NCBI GenBank assembly: GCA_900556205.1
Contig: USNX01000004.1
Location: 1-18,623, forward strand
From: an uncultured Collinsella sp.
GTDB lineage: Bacteria; Actinomycetota; Coriobacteriia; Coriobacteriales; Coriobacteriaceae
Direction of reading: 5' to 3'
Length of the DNA: 18,623 nucleotides
Part shown: one piece after another, positions 15,460-18,623 of the stretch
Layout: the number at the start of each line of letters is the position of its first letter
Numbering within the stretch: the stretch's first letter is position 1
Made by a program: the position numbers and the translations under genes
Notes under the pieces: generated by a model
Told to the model about the DNA's origin: nothing
Database searches by the model: none
What the model saw: the letters and a program-made list of their open reading frames with translations, nothing else

Positions 15460-16575
15460 AACCGCAGCCGTCCACGATTGAGCCGTTTTGTGTCTAACGG
15501 GCATCTTCCCGTCGATTACTCCCAATTTTGTCCAGTCAACGAATAGTTCAGACCGGAGTAATGTCTCAGCCCTTTGCTCGTCTGAGCTTTTATCACGATA
15601 TTCAGCATCGAGCATCCTGCATATGGCCTTAACGATCGCGCGGAATCTATCCTCATCGGATATCTGTCTGTGTGTCAGGAGAAGTACATCGTAGCCCATG
15701 GCCTGAAGGGCCGTCATGCGGTCAGCGTCACGCAAGCCATCCCCTGCGCGTCCGTGCGAGGCCTTTCCCTGACATTCAATGGCCACCTGTCGCCTGCCGT
15801 CCGGCGAAGAAAGAAGTAGGTCGATATATACACGGGACTTTTCCACAATCGCTCGAGCACTTGTGTTTAGCATCACTTCAACATTAAGCTCTATGCCGCA
15901 AAAACCTTCGCCTCCCAGGGCTCGCGGCAGTCCAAGCAACAAATACGCCTCGACCTCAAAAGGCGACGCGGCACCCAATGGAACGAGTTGCGATACCGCC
16001 ATAAATCTATTGCCGCAACGCATCCCGCAAACATCTGAACAAAAACGGTCAAGGTCTCCGCCCAAAACCAAAGCGTCTCGACGCCATAAATTTGAGGCGA
16101 TGCCGTCCTCGGACGGGCAGCGCACCCAACCGAACGTTGTCGAAATCGCGCCCGAATCAATTGCACGCGAAAGCTCCGCCTCAAGTGCCGCCGGCAGGGC
16201 ACACACCGCAAACAAGCCACACATCTCCGCCAATACCAAAAGAAGCTGAAGATCCGTCAGATGCCGCGACATGATGAATGTCGTCAGTAGAGGAGATGTA
16301 ACCAAAAACCCATGCTCCGTTTCCAGCACGGATTCCCTGGGGAGCTCACCAAGAAACAGCCGCTGCCTAATGCTGGCAGGACAAGTCCGTTTGTTTCTCG
16401 TCCGAACCAATGTATACAACGGAAAACCGAGCGCGACCGCAGCCGTCGGGTTGCGGGTGAGATCATATCGCTGCCGGTCTTCTTCCGGTCGTGGAAGCGG
16501 CGGACACAAAGCGCGGACTTGAGGAGGCAAACGCCAGTACCTAAAAGCCGATATGTCACAAAGTAGATCCTTCAT
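15448..16575 (-). CDS. Protein with PD-(D/E)XK/DUF559-like C-terminal domain
   Basis: The 375-residue product starts at ATG 16575 (a GTG two codons earlier is possible; neither has a clear ribosome site). The first half (DISAFRYWRLPPQVRAL..., LVTSPLLTTFIMSRHL) resembles the N-terminal region of coriobacterial proteins often described as AbiEi- or endonuclease-like, as I remember them. The second half has SPFEVEAYLLLGLP (about 204-217), VYIDLLL with D252, and AIECQGK with E267, Q269 and K271, followed by RDADRMTALQAMGYDVLLLTHRQ. That order fits a Vsr/DUF559-type PD-(D/E)XK fold. Nuclease activity and any role in defence are inference. Its last three codons and stop come from repeat copy B, so the native C-terminus may have been replaced. 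Confidence 0.68.
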   Translation of the reverse strand: MKDLLCDISAFRYWRLPPQVRALCPPLPRPEEDRQRYDLTRNPTAAVALGFPLYTLVRTRNKRTCPASIRQRLFLGELPRESVLETEHGFLVTSPLLTTFIMSRHLTDLQLLLVLAEMCGLFAVCALPAALEAELSRAIDSGAISTTFGWVRCPSEDGIASNLWRRDALVLGGDLDRFCSDVCGMRCGNRFMAVSQLVPLGAASPFEVEAYLLLGLPRALGGEGFCGIELNVEVMLNTSARAIVEKSRVYIDLLLSSPDGRRQVAIECQGKASHGRAGDGLRDADRMTALQAMGYDVLLLTHRQISDEDRFRAIVKAICRMLDAEYRDKSSDEQRAETLLRSELFVDWTKLGVIDGKMPVRHKTAQSWTAAVLSE

Positions 16576-16756
16576 AGGCACAGGAAAACACGAATTTCAA
16601 CCCAGTCAGTCACGCATTGGCGCGAACGCACCAAAAATGGCGCCGAACGGACTGCAAAGTTTTCAACAGCCCTCCCCAACTGGCCAAAAGCTTGCCAAGA
16701 GCTGGACGAAGCCCTGTTGAAAACCCCATTTTTTTCTCATGCAGAAGCTTTACGCG
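16576..16756. other. Non-coding stretch between the nuclease-like gene and repeat copy C
   Basis: No convincing gene is seen in these 181 bases. They contain the inverted repeat at 16659-16724 with its T-run. Together with repeat copy C (16757-16879) they form about 290 bases of repeat-rich DNA between the interrupted pdxR and the PD-(D/E)XK-like gene. Confidence 0.5.
16659..16735 (+). repeat. 11-bp inverted repeat followed by a T run
   Basis: GTTTTCAACAG (16659-16669) and CTGTTGAAAAC (16714-16724) are perfect complements 44 bases apart, with CCC next to each arm, and are followed by CCCCATTTTTTT. The form is terminator-like on the plus strand, but no plus-strand gene ends here. It may be a remnant of another small palindromic repeat family. 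Confidence 0.5.
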
Positions 16757-16879
16757 GCAAGTGAGTAGACTTTTTTGAACATTCCGAGCAGGCCGGTCTT
16801 CCTGCTTTTCAAAACCGCAGGTAGATAACTTGTTACAAAACTGCCTGGTCGCCAAAGTGCTAAAAGTCTACTCACTTAG
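16757..16879 (+). repeat. 123-bp palindromic triple-stop element, copy C
   Basis: Same length and orientation as copies A and B. The right end is intact (AGTCTACTCACTTAG, 16865-16879). The left end reads GCAAGTGAGTAGACT, so the two outermost bases differ and the TAA is lost there. The internal CCGCAGGTA and the stretch GCCTGGTCGCCAAAGTGC are shared with copy B. Its right end supplies the final Leu-Ser-Glu codons and TAG stop of the interrupted pdxR frame. Confidence 0.85.
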
Positions 16880-17095
16880 GTTGCAGAGCACCCCCATTAG
16901 CTGCAATTCCAAGGTATTAAGCATTTTTGGACTCAAATCGTCATACTGGACAAGAATTTGAGTTGAGTTTTTAGGGACAGATGCGCCATCGGCACACCAA
17001 TAACAGTCACTGATATCGACAAAAGGGATACTCGAGCGCGTGAGGGCCCGTGCAAAAGTGCTTCCGCCCGTTCCACGCTCCGCAACCACGGTGCA
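16868..17095 (-). pseudogene. pdxR: C-terminal remainder of interrupted pdxR
   Basis: These 75 codons continue in exactly the same frame as the PdxR-like gene after its TAA at 17098-17096. The sequence (GTGGSTFARALTRSSIPFVDIS, then STQILVQYDDLSPKMLNTLELQLM, given here in pieces of the frame) matches what is expected for the end of a MocR aminotransferase domain: ADAGLH, a strand, a helix with an Ile-Pro-Phe-Val strand, and a last helix. No further stop or frameshift occurs before the TAG in repeat copy C. A GTG at 17089 could in principle restart translation, but it has no ribosome site. Confidence 0.7.
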
Positions 17096-18307
17096 TTAAA
17101 GGCCCGCGTCTGCGTGTTCGATCGAGACTTCCCCTGCCGGAAATGCCTTCCGTACAAGCGCCGCCAGGCCATCACGCGCCTCGCGAGCACGAACGCGCAC
17201 GCGGTTCACATGTCGCTCGTAATCACCCGATTCCAGCAAACGAGCCAAAGCGACCTGGTCAACAGAACTCACCGACGAGGCGTAAAAACCAAGGTTGCGC
17301 CTAAACCGCTCCATTAGCTCATCGGGCAGCACCATGTACGCTAGACGCAACGCCGATGACAGGCTCTTCGAAAACGTGTTGGTGTAGATAACCGACTGGG
17401 AGGCATCGATCGACGCGAGCGCGGGAATTGGCTTGCCGGCAAGGCGAAACTCACAATCAAAGTCATCTTCGATGAGGTACCGACCTGGTCGCTCGGCGGC
17501 CCAGCTCAGCAGCGCATAGCGACGCGCAATGCTCGTCACAAGGCCGGTCGGATACTGATGGGACGGCATCAGGTGAAGGACATCGGTCCCGCTTTTCTGC
17601 AGAGTGCTCAAGTCCACGCCCTCATCATCCAACGGGATATGTCGAACTTGGCAGCCCATAGCCTGATAGATACGCGTCAGACGCAAATAGCCCGGATCCT
17701 CAACCGCATACACCTTGTCAGCGCCAAGCAACTGAACCAACATGGTATCGAGCAGCTGGGCGCCTGCACCGATAACAATGTTGTTGGGGTCGACATTCAT
17801 GCCCCTTGTCCCACGCAGATGGTGAGCAATTGCGCGTCGCAGCCGAGCGGTGCCCTGCGCCGGTGCGGGCGAAAAGATTTCGCGCTCATCTTCGGATGCC
17901 AACGTCGCCCGTAGTGCGCTTTGCCAAAGCCGCGCCGCCTCCAAAGCGGAAGGAGAAAGTGCATCGAACAGCTCGACCTGTCCGTTGACATCATGCGCGC
18001 TGAGGCCCACAGAGACGGTATCTCGGTCGATGCCCTGCGAAGCCAAAGGCAAAACCGGTGCATCCGGAAGCTTGCAAGCGTAGTAGCCACGACGCGGCAT
18101 TGAGCAAATATAGCCCTCGGCAAGTAACTGGCTATATGCATTCTCGATGGTAATGACACTGATTCCCAGATGACTGGCAAAGGCGCGCTTAGACGGAAGA
18201 TGCTCCCCCGCCGCAATACGTCCAGCAACAATATCATCTCGAATTTGCTGGTAAACATACTCATAAAGCGATGCTTCGCCGCGTTTTTCCAAATTGTAGT
18301 CAAGCAT
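17096..18307 (-). CDS. pdxR: PdxR-like MocR/GntR regulator, C-terminally truncated
   Basis: PdxR proteins activate pyridoxal-phosphate synthesis genes and sense PLP. The 403-residue product starts at ATG 18307, after CAGGTGG; a TTG eleven codons upstream is less likely. Residues 11-78 are a GntR winged helix (LPSKRAFASHLGISVITIENAYSQL). The aminotransferase-like domain has IGAGAQ (179-184), EDPGY (203-207), PSHQYPTG (248-255), DDFDCEFR (281-288) and TNTFSKSLS, where K314 is the expected PLP lysine. The domain stops at ADAGL, roughly 75 residues short of a full MocR protein (usually about 470-490). The missing end is present in frame downstream. The gene is divergent from pdxS, its expected target. 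Activity of the truncated protein is doubtful. Confidence 0.83.
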   Translation of the reverse strand: MLDYNLEKRGEASLYEYVYQQIRDDIVAGRIAAGEHLPSKRAFASHLGISVITIENAYSQLLAEGYICSMPRRGYYACKLPDAPVLPLASQGIDRDTVSVGLSAHDVNGQVELFDALSPSALEAARLWQSALRATLASEDEREIFSPAPAQGTARLRRAIAHHLRGTRGMNVDPNNIVIGAGAQLLDTMLVQLLGADKVYAVEDPGYLRLTRIYQAMGCQVRHIPLDDEGVDLSTLQKSGTDVLHLMPSHQYPTGLVTSIARRYALLSWAAERPGRYLIEDDFDCEFRLAGKPIPALASIDASQSVIYTNTFSKSLSSALRLAYMVLPDELMERFRRNLGFYASSVSSVDQVALARLLESGDYERHVNRVRVRAREARDGLAALVRKAFPAGEVSIEHADAGL

Positions 18308-18452
18308 GAGTTTGCCACCTGACCTTATCGAGCTGTTCAATCTGGTATTAGGCTGACATTATTATTATCTCGAAAACTGAGTATTTTGCCATACCCAGCT
18401 CCCCGATAGGATGTTCCGTCAAGCAATGCACATGCCAACCAAGGGAGCAACC
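18308..18452. promoter_or_regulatory. pdxR-pdxS divergent control region
   Basis: These 145 bases separate two divergent genes and should hold both promoters and the PdxR sites. For pdxR, minus-strand ATGGCA (18392-18387) and GATAAT (18369-18364) lie 17 bases apart. CTGGTATTAGG near 18345 and, on the other strand, CTGGGTATGGC near 18398-18388 form an imperfect inverted pair that could be regulator half-sites. AT-rich DNA lies between them. The pdxS promoter itself is not clear. Confidence 0.4.
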
Positions 18453-18623
18453 ATGGCAGAACAGACCAGCAAGGCCGATCGCGTCAAACTCAATCGCGAA
18501 CTCGCGCAGATGCTCAAGGGCGGCGTCATCATGGACGTTACCACGCCCGAGCAGGCACGCATCGCCGAGGAGGCAGGCGCCTGCGCCGTCATGGCCCTCG
18601 AGCGCATCCCGGCCGACATCCGT
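18453..18623 (+). CDS. pdxS: Pyridoxal 5'-phosphate synthase lyase subunit PdxS (5' part)
   Basis: PdxS makes PLP from ribose 5-phosphate, glyceraldehyde 3-phosphate and ammonia supplied by PdxT. The visible 57 residues include [20 protein letters not shown] (21-40) and [15 protein letters not shown], which are nearly invariant in the family and include active-site D28. AAGGGAG stands six bases before ATG 18453. The gene runs off the window; pdxT would be expected next. Its position opposite pdxR is the classical arrangement in actinobacteria and firmicutes. Confidence 0.97.
   Translation, partial: MAEQTSKADRVKLNRELAQMLKGGVIMDVTTPEQARIAEEAGACAVMALERIPADIR

Noticed and set aside
16610..16855. 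81-codon minus-strand frame between repeat C and the nuclease-like gene
   Set aside because: It runs through repeat copy C and the 11-bp inverted repeat, has no ribosome site, and its composition reflects repeat DNA.
5316..16879. CRISPR array
   Set aside because: The three repeats are 123 bp palindromes thousands of bases apart; no regular short spacers or cas genes are present.
16868..17089. Independent 73-codon gene starting at GTG 17089
   Set aside because: It is exactly in frame with pdxR, lacks a ribosome site, and reads as the MocR C-terminus; it is better explained as the tail of an interrupted gene.
17096..17098. Recoding of the pdxR TAA as an amino acid
   Set aside because: Selenocysteine uses TGA and pyrrolysine uses TAG. 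TAA recoding is not expected in this lineage, so a nonsense mutation or sequence error is simpler.

Overview
The window reads as chromosomal DNA of a gut coriobacterium, most like Collinsella. The signs are a G+C-rich genome with long antisense open frames, strong GGAGG-type ribosome sites, a Ski2-like helicase with a DUF3516-type tail, fermentation and rubrerythrin genes of an anaerobe, and a divergent pdxR/pdxS pair. This placement is inferred from gene content; no rRNA gene is present. No CRISPR array, tRNA, rRNA, prophage or transposase gene was seen.

Layout. 1-1439 (-): the N-terminal 479 codons of an Elp3-family radical SAM tRNA-modifying enzyme. 1537-3152 (-): a translationally coupled pair, a membrane-anchored XRE regulator and a DUF4097 protein. 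3420-5250 (+): a Trm9-like methyltransferase, then a TrmB-like tRNA m7G methyltransferase. 5560-8241 (+): the DUF3516-type helicase, which converges on a DUF2130 coiled-coil/nuclease-fold protein (8321-10078, -) at a shared terminator. 10217-11353 (-): metallophosphoesterase, small acidic/basic protein and HIRAN protein. 11590-11673 (-): a 27-residue membrane peptide in a structured locus resembling a type I toxin. 11779-14388 (-): iron alcohol dehydrogenase plus aldehyde dehydrogenase. 14645-15205 (+): rubredoxin-first rubrerythrin. 15448-16575 (-): a protein with a PD-(D/E)XK-like domain. 16868-18307 (-): pdxR, interrupted by an in-frame stop. 18453-end (+): the start of pdxS.

Main discovery candidate. 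A 123-bp palindromic element occurs three times (5316-5438, 15337-15459, 16757-16879), always exactly 123 bp and in the same orientation. Its terminal repeat, CTAAGTGAGTAGACT, carries TAA, TGA and TAG in three different frames. Two copies supply the last codons (Leu-Ser-Glu) and the stop of the neighbouring minus-strand reading frame. The element therefore looks like a mobile or domesticated gene-ending module.

Other points of interest are the nonsense-split pdxR, the structured small-peptide locus, the pairing of a divergent Elp3 with a Trm9-like methyltransferase, and a TrmB homologue lacking the usual catalytic Asp. Redox genes (alcohol/aldehyde dehydrogenase, rubrerythrin) and tRNA-modification genes (Elp3, Trm9-like, TrmB) form two loose functional groups. 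Most neighbours otherwise look like ordinary chromosomal genes.
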